A DNA stretch of 64,000 nt from Axinella damicornis (Eukaryota > Porifera > Demospongiae > Axinellida > Axinellidae), in contig OZ007514.1 in the NCBI GenBank assembly GCA_963931865.1, forward strand, positions 7,356,646 through 7,420,645, in the 5' to 3' direction. Under the pieces are notes generated by a model. That model did not search any database. It was not told where the DNA came from and was given only the letters and a program-made list of their open reading frames with translations. Below are positions 1 through 11,930 of this stretch, piece after piece (position 1 is the first letter of the stretch; every line of letters starts with the position of its first letter). A program made the position numbers and the translations under genes.

Positions 1-101
1 CATTGCAGGTTGGTATAGTAGCTAAGAGCTAGGTCTATATAGTGTCACTGCACACATGCATATGTGTGAGTTACCCTAAGACATCCATTATTATCAATCA
101 G

Positions 102-1887
102 GCTAATGTCAACATCCCTGGGGTCACAGAGTCTACAATACGTCGCAAAATCCAGAAAATGGATTTCACGCCAGATGCCCAAATTCAGGTTGGCATAATA
201 CAATGTCATGTATCTCTTTAATTGGATGTCACTGACAAAATTGTAAAATCTATACCACATTCAGAAAGCAGCTTTATATCGTGCTGCTACCAACAGTCCT
301 GATGCACACTGGTGGATAAAGGCTGACGGCTGTGATATAACCCCTGGTTTGACAGAGTCAGTGAAAGGCAAATGGGGCGGTGATGTTGATCTTTGTGATG
401 GCCACATTCAGGCTCTATACTCAGAGTATCAATCTGTGCTTCAAGAATCAGATGCTCTTGGACAGATTGAGCCCCTGAGTGTGCAAGTTGTTCTTACACA
501 GTTTGAGAATGTGAGGGGGACACTCCTGCGAGAGATATCTTTCATTGTACAAGGTGAGTATAGAGTGGATGTGGTATAGCTGACATGGTGAAATGCATGT
601 ACATGCATTACTCTGTTTAGGCATTGAAAAAGCCCAAGAAACATATGACAGCATGCTTGAGAAGCCTACCACCGACAAGAAGCTTCTAGAGGCAGCATGG
701 GAGCTGGAAGAGCATCGTCACCTCTACAATGAGGCGCAGAGAATCACACAACAGCTTAGTGCTAGCTACAGCAAATGCCATCAAACAAGCTAACATGGGA
801 GCTGGAAGAGCATCGTCACCTCTACAATGAGGCGCAGAGAATCACACAACAGCTTAGTGCTAGCTACAGCAAATGCCATCAAACAAGCTAACTTACCGCA
901 GACCTCCTTGGTCAATGCAGCTCCATCAGCAAATGTTCCAAAGCTGTTGTCAGATGTCAGACCAAGATTGAGGCAATTTTTCAAAGATTTGTACCGGAAG
1001 AAACGAACTCCTGCAACGCACATCATGGTATTCATGCTCAGTGAATCCAGACGGCTGAAGAAGCCATATGCTATACCAGTCCAGTGTCTTCCCTACTTTG
1101 GTATCAGTGATAGCAAGCTTCGCCTTCTCACTAACAAGATCAAGCTGGAAATGAAGAAAAGAGGAATGAAGGCTGTAGGTAAGAGAAGGGTAACTCACTG
1201 TATCTATACAGCCTATACAACTCTACTGATCTCTGTAACAGGTCTTGTGACAGATGGAGAATTTAATTCTCTGAGAGCAAATGGGCAAAAGCGTCCAGTC
1301 TCCATCTTGCAAATTAAAAGCAAAGCTTGTCAAAGATATGCTCATATGGGTGAAGAAACAATGAAGAGCATGCTGACAATTGGTGGTGAGTTGTAGCTAA
1401 TATCAATATTGTTGTATTGAGCTGCATACCTCAAACTAAAACAAAAACTCACTATAGGCTTCACAGCAGATGGGGGCATAGTAACCAAGAAGCATAATCC
1501 AGTTGTTACTCAGGAAGTACTCCAGAAGATCTGTGGACTTCTGTTGAGAGGAAAAACTTCCGTGAACGAGGTTGTTCATCAGCTTCGAGTCAGTACAGTT
1601 CCTGTTGGTTACACACCTCAACCATGGACTCCTGGTATATACTCAGTATGAATACATGGTATGAATACAAACCTAATGATTACACCAACTATTACTATTA
1701 TACAGGAATGAGTGAGACTTCAGTGGATGAACTTCATTCAATACTGGCACAACTTGATTACACCTATCACGTTTGCGAGTGGACCAGACAAGGTGTCCCC
1801 TTCTGTACCCATGCATATGTTCCTGAAACAGATCCAATTACTGGAGATGAATTTCATGAACGGGAAGATCATGGCCATCTCCTGAAG
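102..1887 (+). pseudogene. Uncharacterised multi-exon gene, copy A (3' half)
   Basis: Six exons follow GT-AG rules with matching phases: 102-188, 265-553, 621-1178, 1242-1385, 1458-1634 and 1706-1887. Introns are about 63-76 bp. The product contains the blocks WWIKADGCDITPGL, GGDVDLCDGHIQALY, RTPATHIMV, KPYAIPVQCLPYFG, TDGEFNSLRANGQKRPVSI and PETDPITGDEFHEREDHGHL. From memory, such blocks mark a multicopy uncharacterised family of cnidarian and sponge genomes; no biochemical function is known to me. The gene's upstream part lies before the window. Exon 621-1178 contains a 98-bp tandem duplication and, read straight through, an in-frame TAA at 791-793, so I call it a probable pseudogene. A GT-AG intron at 759-869 would restore the frame, but its donor is weak. 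No terminal exon was found after the donor at 1,888. Confidence 0.6.
696..891 (+). repeat. 98-bp tandem duplication inside an exon (copy A)
   Basis: Two identical 98-bp units, 696-793 and 794-891, each begin catgggagctgg. Because 98 is not a multiple of three, the second unit is read in a different frame from the first, and a TAA falls at the junction (791-793). Confidence 0.9.
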
Positions 1888-2430
1888 GTACTAGCAACAT
1901 AATTATTATATAGTTGTGGACAAGTACAGGTGTATGTGTCAAGTTAAGTGTTGGTACTTATAATATTATATGTATACACATTTTGGTTGTGTAGCAGATA
2001 CAAAACAACTTGTGGGAAGTTTCTTCTAACAGAATTTAAATTTGCTAGTCTGAGAGGCCCGATGAAAGGATACAAATATTGATCCAGATCACTGTGGCTT
2101 GCTGAGGTTTGCACATGTTGTAGAATTGCTGACCAAGCTGTGGGGGTTTCTCTCCTTGGAACATAACACGACAAAAGCCAAACCAGTTGCTGTATTGAAG
2201 CATGCTATGTTGCTGAACTGGCTGATATAACTGGGAGAAAATCATAGTCACTCCAGTGGATTCAGCATTGTTCTCAGGCTCCCCTCTGCACATGCGGTGA
2301 GGAACAATACAGAGGGGGTGAGCCTAGTATGCTTTCGCATCGTGATGTGTGGCACAGACATCACACGGATAGTAACTATATTCAACGGTAAGTTTGACAT
2401 CACTCACATGCATACAGACCATGCCGCATT
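1888..2430. other. No gene recognised downstream of the copy A exons
   Basis: This should hold the terminal exon or exons of the upstream gene. An acceptor-like cag ends at 1,997, but the phase-0 frame stops after 13 codons. No domain is recognisable in any frame. The equivalent in copy B is 18,839-19,381. Confidence 0.4.
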
Positions 2431-3373
2431 AAGATGAATGGTGTGGGGCCTCCCTTCCCTGATTTATTTCTTCTCTGGGTTTCACCTGCTCCAGCTCCTC
2501 CCTCAGCTTTACTTCACAACATGCTGGCACTCCAATTTGGCCTTCCTCGTTCCCAGACTCCATTCTTTAGTTCCCAGACTCCAATCTGGGGTGTGCATGG
2601 GCACCACACTAACTTGCCTAGGCTACCGAATTCGCATCAGAGTATACAACGAGCTGTAGCTGTACAGAGGAAGCGCCATGGGAGAGGCCCTGCCTCAGAG
2701 GAGGTGAAAATACAAAGACAGAGGCACGCTCATCGTTGGAAGTAGGTTGCGCGTGCGCATTTTTCAGGAACGTGTTGCCCGCCAATTTGCCGCCAAAATG
2801 TTACGGGTTTTGCCGCGAATGCCTAGCACCCAAGCTGTGAACTTTCTCTCAACCAGCAGGTATAGATAGTGGCGGTGGGGCTGCAGGGCTGGGTACAAGG
2901 GGTGGGGCTGGTGCTAGGGGGTGTGGCATAGAGCTTGGAGCATTGGAGTGGGCTGGAGGCTGGGTGCATGGTGTGGAAGGGAGGTAGGATTGAGTGCTGA
3001 TCTCATGACAATCTGACGAACCAACTTGCCCCCATACGTAACTTCTATAGGTCATGTCCGAACTGGGATAACATTTTGCATGCAGTTAGCTATTTTGCCT
3101 ACTATCCAAAACTGTCTTTTGAATGGTTATTTTTCTGGCAGGAAGTAAGGTTACAATAATGCATTATGTCCATTACCTTTGGATGCAACTCAAAACAAGG
3201 TCTTCCAGCCCTACTCCAATGTGTGTGCGTAACCATGGTTGCAGAATGGCAGAACAGTAGCTACGTCGGCCGTGAAGGCTCTACAGCTAATTTGCCGTTG
3301 TGTGCACTATGCAGGCTTGTACACTTCGCTTACATGAGTCACATGCACACATTAGTCATTGTACACTGTAGCT
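2427..3373. repeat. Dispersed repeat unit, copy A version
   Basis: This segment recurs almost exactly at 19,378-20,324 as part of the long duplication, and in diverged form at 24,862-25,745. The diverged copy has small insertions and lacks the middle section around the NRF-1-like site. The independent third copy shows that the segment is a repeat in its own right. No coding domain is recognised. Confidence 0.6.
2748..2859 (+). promoter_or_regulatory. Promoter-like cluster and candidate first exon (copy A)
   Basis: TGCGCGTGCGCA at 2,748-2,759 fits the NRF-1 consensus on the minus strand without mismatch. It is followed by an E2F-like GCCGCCAAAA. An ATG at 2,798 opens 20 full codons, MLRVLPRMPSTQAVNFLSTS, that end at an AG|GTATAG donor (2,859/2,860). 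The arginine-containing peptide without acidic residues resembles a mitochondrial presequence. No convincing second exon was found: the first acceptor tried, near 3,141, gives a stop at once. Inference from motifs only. Confidence 0.3.
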
Positions 3374-4032
3374 ACCACGTACAGGAAGGTGCATTGTGTT
3401 ATTAATTGTAACTACAATTCAATTGCTCCAATTCAGAGTCATGTCTTCAGTTTTTTGGTCCTCTCTCTCAATTTCGGGTACAGTACAACAAACCCAAGTA
3501 GAAGCAAGAGATTTATCCCCAGCATGATGGCCATGGGCAGGAAAGAGCGCTTCTTTGTACCCTCATATGCTGCATCCACTGTGTGTGTACATGAATGCAT
3601 ACGTGATTGTGCACATAGCTAATCAATTCATATCATTCTCAGATGTAGGTAGACTAGTGTACAGGCTCTTGTCAATGCAGTAGCTAGCTAACTGTCGTGA
3701 CATGTTGCACATGCATTGAGTTGGGTTTTGTGCATGGAGGTATACATGGAGGTCTAACAAGCTGCCATATCATTAATTATTTAGACTTTTAGCTGGTGGG
3801 TTTGGGGCCAACTTCAAAAAAATTCTGCACACCATTAGCTATAGTGTTTTGATTTAGTGAGTTCACACCATACCGAGGGGCCCAGACAAGCAGTTTGGTT
3901 CTCAGACCCCTTTCTGCATGGGGTGGGTAGGGTATAAGCACGCGTACGGGGAGAACGCCCCACGAAAGGGTATGGGAACTGTGTGCATGAGCTTCTGTGT
4001 AGTCATGAATGTCAGCTAGGTGCATTATAGGC

Positions 4033-4098
4033 TAGCCTTGTTCTGCAGGCTGAGGCTACTCCCCACCTTATTGGGGAGGAGCCTGCAGAACGAGGCTA
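4033..4098. mobile_element. Small fold-back element, TAGCCT...AGGCTA ends (copy A)
   Basis: The left arm (4,033-4,051) and right arm (4,080-4,098) are near-perfect inverted repeats containing TTCTGCAGGCT and AGCCTGCAGAA. A second hairpin (ctcccc / ggggag) lies between them. The termini match those of the element at 5,381. Copy B equivalent: 20,984-21,049, differing by one loop base. Confidence 0.6.
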
Positions 4099-5380
4099 TT
4101 ATTGGCTGTGTCCACGCTGTCAAGCAACGGAAAGCTGGGCGTGTGACTGGGAACGAGGCTAAGATCATCCGCTTTGCTTCAAGTTTGCCTTCAGAGGAGC
4201 TATATTGGGATCTCATTGGAAAAAAATAGCTTTAAATTTCGTCCATGAATAACTGCATGCACCAAGATAACTTTCTGGATCCGGTCACTCTGACCCCTTC
4301 CCCTTACCAAACCTCTGTGTAGAACCGTATCCCTTGCTTAGACTGGAATGATTTCAGCGAAACGGTGAGCATTGAGCCATGAGCATTTGTGTTGCATTGC
4401 ATGGTTGGAGCAAACCTATTGCCAACATGGATTTTCACTCCTGTCATAAGAATGACAAGAATAACATTGAGTTTTGCAAATTCACTCACTATAGCTGCAC
4501 AAGCAATGAAAAGTGAAACTGCTTTGAATCCACGATAACAGATTTATTGCAGCTAACTGTCTATGAGGGATACAGTGCCAGACAAGCCCAATTAAGCACT
4601 GCTTGCAATCCAAGTGAATTTCTGATTATGTAATTTGGAAGCTTCTCTGGTGAAAGTCAAACCTATAATGCCCAACGTTATCAACAGAGCAAGTGATCAA
4701 GAATGAGTGGTATCAGGGACAAGGACTTCATTTTGGGAGGGTTAATTCCTATCCACATTGGGAGATTACACAATGCTGTTGGCAACTGCTTATACATAAA
4801 CAAACAGCATCAATTTAAGCCAGGCTTCATAAACTTTCAATTAATTTATCAAGTGCTCAGTGCTGCAGGGTCATGTCCCTTCAGTGTGGAAAGTAAAACG
4901 TAGCACTATCAAGTATTTTAGATGGCATGTATCCTGGGTCATCTAAATAGCTATTTTTATACCATAAGAGTGGCCTAGTAGAGCACGTGCTGTGCATAAC
5001 AAAGATGGCAGGCATGGCTAATATATATAGCTGATGCATGTGAGCTGTTGGAGAGAGAATGAATAACAACAGAAGAATTCTTGGAATTCAAACACAAGAA
5101 AAGCTAGCTAGCTACTAGTGAGACTAGCTAGCTACCATTGAGCCACTGGATCCATGTCAAAAGAGCAGTAGCCAACTTGCTTGGCTAAAGCAGCACAGGA
5201 TTTGAGGCCTCAGCTGATTCCAGTTTCGCACAATTGGTGATGTAAGTTTTCTACTGGCCATAAATAGCCACTTGATACTGCACACATGGAGTGACTGAGG
5301 GTCAGACAAGAATACAAGGTCAATGAGAGTGGCAGATCCATCAGGGACAATGCGGGTAGGCTCCTAAACAACCTATGTAA

Positions 5381-5431
5381 TAGCCTAGTACCCAGGCCTT
5401 CAATCGCGATTGAAGGCCTGGGTACGAGGCT
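5381..5431. mobile_element. 51-bp palindromic mini-element with 10-bp target duplication (copy A)
   Basis: The core 5,388-5,425 is a perfect 38-bp palindrome starting GTACCCAGGCCTTC. Outside it, TAGCCT and AGGCT extend the inverted arms. The element is flanked by the perfect direct repeat acctatgtaa at 5,371-5,380 and 5,432-5,441, which looks like a target-site duplication. It is too short to encode anything; non-autonomous. Confidence 0.7.
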
Positions 5432-6009
5432 ACCTATGTAAGAGAAAAAGCATTCTGAAGATGAACCAAGTGCATTACAAAGAGGTGATTATGATATCAT
5501 AATATTAATAAATATTGAAATCACCCAACAGGACTAATTTAGGTCAGACAAAAACGAAACATTAAGTGAACAAAGAACATGAAATCGGTTATCCAAGATA
5601 CAATTAGGTGAGGATGGTCCGGTGGTCGATAAAATACACCTAAACAAAAAAAATTTTTTACCAGATACAAAATTAGATACAAAATTAGTTTCTAAACCAG
5701 CAGGACCAGACAGTACAGTAATAAAAGATAAATCATTTCTGACACACAACAAAATATCTCCACCGTGGCGGTTTCGGTATAACCTAACATGGAATAGCCT
5801 TATTGCTGTTCAAATTGTTACTGAATCCCCGACATGAGTATGTGTCCCAAGATATTCACATGATGTGTAGCTACAGTTCATTTTATTGGGATAGTATTCA
5901 TGTTGTATAGTTGTGCTTTGTGGAGCAAAACCATTAATATAGTGTTGTCGTTATCTCATGGACCTAAAGGTACTGCTGTACGCTAATAACTAATCCTGTT
6001 TCTCTTCCT

Positions 6010-6850
6010 CAGAGGCAGAAGCTAAACCTTGGCTCAACCTCAGGGCAGTGTCTTGGGACCCTTGTTGTTCCTGACCTACATAAACCATGTCACCTCTCTG
6101 GATCTATCAGATGGATCGAAAATAACTGATGACATTCTCCTCTTTAAGCCGATTTATCACCCTGACGCTAATAGCGACCTGCAGAGAGACATTGGTGCTA
6201 TTGACGAATGCATAAGAAAGTGCCACCTAATGCTGAACCCCTCAAAGTGTAAATACATTATTGCATCAAAAAGGAAACAACCCCCACCTCCCACCTGCAG
6301 GGCTGCAATTATGTAACAGTGTATTGGAACAGGTTGAAAGTTACTGATACTTAGGAATTTTAACGACATCAAAACTAACTTGGAACGACTGCATTGACCA
6401 GATATGCACCAAAGCCAGAAAACTTGTGGGTATGCTGTACAGACAGTTTTACACATGGGCTGACACCAACTCTGTATCTACCTGACCTGTGTATGGCATC
6501 ACCTCGAATATGCCTGTCAGCTATGGGATCCCTACACAAGTAAAGGCACACAAGCACTGGAAGCTGTACAAAAATTCGCATTTAAAGTTTGCTTGAAGAA
6601 ATGGGACCTAGGCTATGAAAGAATGTTGCAATTGTTGGACCTTCAACCATTATCAGTTTGTCATCAGTATCTGAACCATGTATAACATCATCACTGGCAA
6701 CTCCTACTTTCATCTTGACATTTTTGTAGCAAGTAACTTCCGTTACTCATGTAATCATGGTTTAGATAAACTATACTAGACCATTTGCCCGCACAAATTA
6801 TTTGCATCTTATGTTCATAGTGTTATCCCCACATGGAATAGTTTACCACC
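6010..6850 (+). pseudogene. Decayed LINE reverse transcriptase fragment (copy A)
   Basis: The frame at 6,029-6,316 reads QPQGSVLGPLLFLTYINHV and then TDDILLFKPI. These are the RT motifs usually seen as PQGSVLGPLLF and (Y/F)xDD in non-LTR (Jockey/CR1-like) elements; the first aromatic of the catalytic box is lost. MLNPSKCKYI matches the following RT block. Further pieces in shifted frames up to about 6,850 (EYACQLWDPYTSKGT, AVQKFAFKVC, VIPTWNSLPP) match the usual region after the RT. Several stops and shifts make it non-functional. The endonuclease and 5' part are absent, as expected for a 5'-truncated insertion. Confidence 0.8.
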
Positions 6851-7792
6851 TAATATGGACACTGGTGTGTTAGGAATAAGTGCCATGGCGTACTATATAT
6901 TTTGTGAGAATAAATATAATGCTGAGCCTATAGGTCAGTCTACCAGTATAAAATCCCAGTTTCAAAGCAGCCAGATTTGTGGTTGAAAGAGAACGACAAT
7001 ATGCTGTAAGTCATATGCAAAAGAGCTTAGGGACAAGGTATTCACGTTGGGTGCAGTTGTGTCAAACTGTTCTAGCTAGTGCCTGTATAACCAACCTACA
7101 GTGGCAATGCACTACACACATTCATTCGTGTCGCAATGATTGTGGCTAAAAGGTTCCAATTTCACTTCGAAAGTACACTCAAGAATCCTCTAACAACTCC
7201 TGATATCATATTGGGGCATGCCCCCAGAACCTGCCCACTTTGTGCACTATACACACAATGCCTATGCAGATCAGCGGTTTTGGACCACTTTAAATCTGGC
7301 CCTCAGCTTTTAGTCACATACTGGGGGGGGGGGGGGGGGGGGGGGAGGGAGGGGCTACATTATTCCAAGTTGAGTATGAAATTTGTGCAGGTAACTCAAC
7401 TTCAAACAAATTTGTTATACGTATCTTTGATCCCAGGTAGTAATTATTGGAATCTGATTATGCATGAACAGAAACAGCATATTCCACATCTGTGTACCAG
7501 CAATGTTCCCACACGCTACTTCAATGGCACACAATATGTACGGATACTGAATAGAACATGGTTGCATAGGGTACCCATACATACGCTCAAACGTGCAATC
7601 TCTTTGCTGCAGACACCACTAGTACTCTGAGGAGCACCAAAAGCTGTAGCTTATGTTCAGACTTGACAATGTGTCGTCTGCTTTTGTATTAGGCACTCAA
7701 GGAGGTTTCACTGTAGAATTAATAGAGAAAGCATTAGACTTCCTGAGAATGGACTTGCAAGTTCAACTCCACGGTAGTCTTCTAATTATACG
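6851..7792. other. Non-coding end of copy A with a G run and one exon-like stretch
   Basis: A run of 23 G lies at 7,323-7,345 (14 G in copy B). The 164-codon frame at 7,136-7,630 contains this run, whose length varies between copies, and has no recognisable domain. A short exon-like stretch follows an acceptor-like ttag at 7,692 and reads TQGGFTVELIEKALDFLRMD up to the copy breakpoint. The breakpoint truncates it differently in A (stop at 7,794) and B (open for several more codons). Confidence 0.3.
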
Positions 7793-10700
7793 TTGAAGAA
7801 AGTATTCCTTGTAACCAGATTGCAGCCTAGCTTCACAGCAACAAGCTTACAGTTTGTTTTTGGATCAGTCGGTGCCAGTGGCTTTTTGGCAGAGAGCAGA
7901 AGAATAGCTGGCTAGATGACAAAAAGGACTTAATTCTTAGCCTCATTCCCAGGCATTCCACACCTCCAGTTTATGCGAGCGATCAAAAACTGGAGGTGTG
8001 AAGGGCCTGGGCAGCAACCTTCCTTTGACAAAGGAGATTTACTAAGTAGAATTAATAATTCTATGTTGGTAAGTAGAATTGGCGTAGTAATGATTTCAAA
8101 TATAGAACATGTAATGCACTCGCAGTAACGGATGTTTAGCATTGTCGACAACTGCTAGAATACAACCTATGAGACACTTCCCTACTATAGCTTCATCAGC
8201 ACCCATTCTTTGTATCAGTATCAATTCTGTTGCTGATTCCATTTGCCACTATGGCAAAGTGTAAACAATGTCCGAGTCTAAATAGAGCCATTGTGGTCTT
8301 GAAACCTCATTAAGTTGGAATTGAGCAGATCTGCAATTTAAGAATATTGTTCCTTACACAATGCATGTGACGCAGTTGTATACAGACCGGACGAATCTGT
8401 TTATATGGTTTGCTGAGCTAGGAGACAGTGTGCAAGCACTTCATGTACACTGTTAAAATTGGAGTGCTTATTCACGTGTTCCAGAATAATACCCTGGTGC
8501 AGTGGCGTAGCTAGGATTGTATGATAGCAGCTATGGCCTGAGTGCTGCCACTGCTGAAGACGGTGAATAGAGGTGTGTGGTGTTGATCCAATCCGTGCAA
8601 AGAGCGGAACGTTTATTCATAGTCATTTTCCAGTTACCTAGATGGGCTCTCGTAGCACTGCCACTGCTTTCTGGTTTCCATGCAATCCGTGAATGTCTCC
8701 CTCTCGACGTGGAACGGAAATGTTAAATGGTAGCCCAAGCCTACTAATCCTAAGCCAACGACTCCTTCCTTTCTGCACTGTCTTCTTCAGTCCACTCGGA
8801 GCACTCTGGTAGACTCCCTTGCCTTCAAGGTTTTGCCATTTAGTATACACATGGCATACTAGACTAGCATAATTGCACATGTGCAATGTACATGTGAAAA
8901 TTATTTTTATGTGGCGATCATACTGATGCCCAGGCCTAGGTTCGGGTGGGCCGGGTTTGGCAATGCCACTGCTCTGGGGTAGGTGCTACAGTGGTTTCTA
9001 TGGTAACATTGATATACAAATAGGGTTTCCATGGAAACTGATTGGTCTTGATTCCCATGAGTTGATTGCCACAAGGATAATTTGTTGTACACACCTTGTT
9101 TTGGATCCATGTCAGTGGAAATCCTGGTTACCATGAAGCATGTGAATTAACACCCCAATTTTAACAGTGTATAGATTACATACATGATCAATGCCATGTT
9201 AGCGAGAGTGGTTTATGGAGTCTAGTGTGGAACCACTAGTGTCAATCAATGGAACACGTGTGCAGCATTGAACTTTGTTTCAATGCTTTCCTGTCTATGG
9301 GTGTTGCATGCCCTCTCACCACCACACCGGGCCCTGGTTGAGCATAATAGGTGATCTGATAAAGTGAAGAGCCTGTGTAGTTATTCCATTACATACAACA
9401 GATCATGCAGTGACTGGTGCTATTTACGTACGTACATATAGTTGCTGGGGTGCACGATGACATGTTACACTCTTGGTAGCAGATTGAGTGTCCATATGCA
9501 ATTATATCATTGACCAACCTCTGTGTGCCATCAAAGACTTTCATATCATATGCAGACACTCACCCTATTTGTGGGGGATCTCACAAGAATGCATGGCTGA
9601 GATATGTCCACTTCAGAAGTGGATGCTCAGATCTATGTGTGAGCTTCACAGTCATTCTCACTACCCAATTCAAGCGTAGTATAGCCCTCTCGTTACTCAC
9701 CATGCGGTAGTTTTCCGCGCTGCCTTTCCCTTGTTGTAGCGCTCTGTGAGCACTGAGCTTTATGTTGGTTACCATTGATTCCTTTCTCTGTAAGCCAACC
9801 CTATAACATAATAGCATGCTTCCGCAACCAAAGAGCTCTAAGAGGCCACCTACTATATGGTAAACAAGTGCAGTGATATTAATTTTATGCACCTGTAGAT
9901 GGGCAAGTGCACACCACATATTTATGTGAGTACCTTGAATATACCTGGCTTCTCTATATTATTTTCTCATCAAAGGTGATCACATTTTCATGAACCAGAC
10001 AACAAACAAAATTAATTTTCTCACAAGCAAAGAGAATGTTCATGGCTACCTTCAATGGATTTTATACCAAAACAAGAAAATTTGCTATCAATGACTAGTA
10101 TACAGTAGCAAGAGTTATATATGAACTCTTGATAGTACGTAGTATAGTATGTATCAGTCATGTTCCACACTGTTGCTGTTATAGCTCTGATGTCAGAGAG
10201 AGTTCTGTTCTTCATGTATGGAGATACAGCACTGTCTCGTGTGAGATCCGGCGGTGGTGGAACTGCTGAATAGGTCATCACAAACAAACTCAGAAAAGGT
10301 ACATACTTTACTGACTATCACGAAGCTATTTCATGCGCTGAGAACTCATGTACTGAAGAGGTCCTATCACAGTAAATCCTCTCGGTGTAGGACACTATTA
10401 AACTCCTGCTGATGGAAGGCTAGTCCTAGCTATATCAGTAACTTTGTCTATCGGCTTTGCATGATTAATATCTCAAACAACTTGTGTGGCAGTGAGTCAT
10501 TTCCATCAATGCTCTTCAGTAGAAGGTTCTAGTTGCCTGTGGCAAGGGAAGTGGGTACATGTCACCTGCAAGGTGGGAGAATGTCAACAGGCCCATAGCA
10601 GTGGAGTCAGAATGGTGGTGTGTAGATTGACTTCTTACCTTCTGTGTCTGCTGTGTCTTATCCAATTGTATTGGTTGTGTTATTTAAGTTAACCCATTGC

Positions 10701-11600
10701 GCCCCGTAGCAGCCAGATGAGCCCAGAGGATACCCATAAGCCCATAAGAATTTATATAGGGGGTTTAATATTGCTGGAATAAATGAAGGATGGCAATATG
10801 TTATAGTTATGCTACCAGCTACTGTGGTTTATCAGGAATACACCTGAGGCCCAATTAGAGGCTTAGGTGCAGCCAGATGCATCTAATTGAATAACTGCCC
10901 AGTATATACAGCAGCTGATACTTAGTACAACTGGCTTGTACTACAGTGGCTTCTAAGTCACTTGCTGATAAGTGGCTTCTGTGTACACTGATTTGTGGGT
11001 GTATGTAGTTAGCCGGCTCTTCTAACTTCCAATTAGCAGGTTACGCTATATAAGGCACCTTTCAACTGCCTCATCACTGTACAAGTATATACCTATATCT
11101 GGCTGAACACCCCAAGACAAAGACATTAAAATGCAGAATGCAGTGAATAGTGACTCTAACGTTCAATCGATAAATCTGTCGACTGTTCTCGGCGATACAT
11201 GCAGTGCCAACTGTTCAAGTCCATGCTATAGCTTGTTCCATTTTCACCTTATTTGACGGTCATTCAGCCTTCTGATTCTGCTCTGCAATATTGTAGCTGC
11301 CAGGTTTCAGGTATTGGAAGTCAATGGGCCCCAATCTATTATCTCCTGCACACATAGAGGAAATGAGCCTGGGTACAAGGTTCTAGATTATGCCATAATT
11401 ATTTGGATAATTTGGGGTATGAAAAGTGTCATGAATAAATTAGCATCTCTTACACAACAAGATAAACTTTACGCAAGTGGTCTTAGCCTGGTTTTCTTAG
11501 CTTGGGTGGTGCTGCGTTGTGGTAGAGGAGCATTCTTCATCTTGGCCCTTCTCCCTTGGTATGAAGGTTCAGCATTCAGATGATGGGAATGAGACCTCTA
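7793..11600. other. 3.8 kb with no supported gene
   Basis: AT-leaning sequence in the spacer between the two long copies. I found only short ORFs without recognisable domains and no consistent exon chain. The fold-back element at 7,938 is the only feature I can support. Genes with very short exons could be missed. Confidence 0.4.
7938..8016. mobile_element. Fold-back element
   Basis: The inverted arms are imperfect. cccaggcattccacacctcc near 7,948 pairs with ggaggtgtgaagggcctggg ending near 8,011, around a 14-base loop. It begins AGCCTC, like the elements at 4,033 and 5,381, and may belong to the same family. Confidence 0.5.
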
Positions 11601-11602
11601 GT

Positions 11603-11675
11603 GCTGGTTCGGTGGCTCAATGGACAGAGCATTGGCCTTGAATGCTAATGGTTGTGGAATGAAGTATCCGAAATT
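11603..11675 (+). repeat. Possible tRNA-derived SINE head
   Basis: ggttcggtggctcaatggac fits the A box of a tRNA promoter (TGGCTCAATGG). The next 17 bases fold as a 5-bp anticodon-like stem with a 7-base loop. The expected T arm and B box (GGTTCRANNCC) are degenerate, so a functional tRNA is unlikely. Confidence 0.35.
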
Positions 11676-11930
11676 TAGGCATTAAATTTCTCACTGGAAT
11701 AGCCCACATCAATTTGGATTGTGGCTCTTCCAATGTGCATTGTGCACGAATATACAATATGCAGGTAGCAAGTCTCACAGGCAACCTTGATGATGTAAAG
11801 GAGCTATTACAGCAAATTATTGTGAACTAGTGTAATGTCGTACCTGTCTCTACTAGAACGGGTTGAGAGATTCAATATCCACCTCATCTCACAGCTCTTG
11901 GCAAAAGTGAATCATCAACGGAGTATTACT

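Larger units (their letters stand above)
3374..6008. other. Non-coding part of copy A
   Basis: Apart from the two fold-back elements, I see no domain, RNA gene or convincing exon chain here. Short ORFs exist, but each lacks a recognisable family and codon continuity. Equivalent in copy B: 20,325-22,969. Confidence 0.4.
1..7792 (+). repeat. Direct long duplication, copy A
   Basis: This stretch matches 16,952-24,727 base for base over long runs. The offset is 16,951 bp at the left and drifts to 16,935 bp at the right through small indels. By eye I find no difference from position 1 to about 3,783. From there, scattered substitutions and indels appear: 3,784 A/G, the loop near 4,066, a 2-bp indel near 5,050, a rewritten stretch near 5,965, an indel near 7,000, and a G run of 23 versus 14. 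Homology stops at 7,792, just after the word ttatacg. The left edge lies outside the window. It could be a recent segmental duplication or two haplotypes joined in the assembly. Confidence 0.95.

Noticed and set aside
2434..2745. Two overlapping plus-strand ORFs
   Set aside because: Lie in a dispersed repeat; the diverged copy at 24,868 does not keep either frame open.
7136..7630. 164-codon ORF (and 158-codon counterpart at 24,090)
   Set aside because: Contains the variable G run, shows no recognisable domain, and shares no exon signals.
11603..11675. Functional tRNA gene
   Set aside because: The A box and an anticodon-like stem are present, but the T arm and B box are degenerate; kept only as a possible SINE head.
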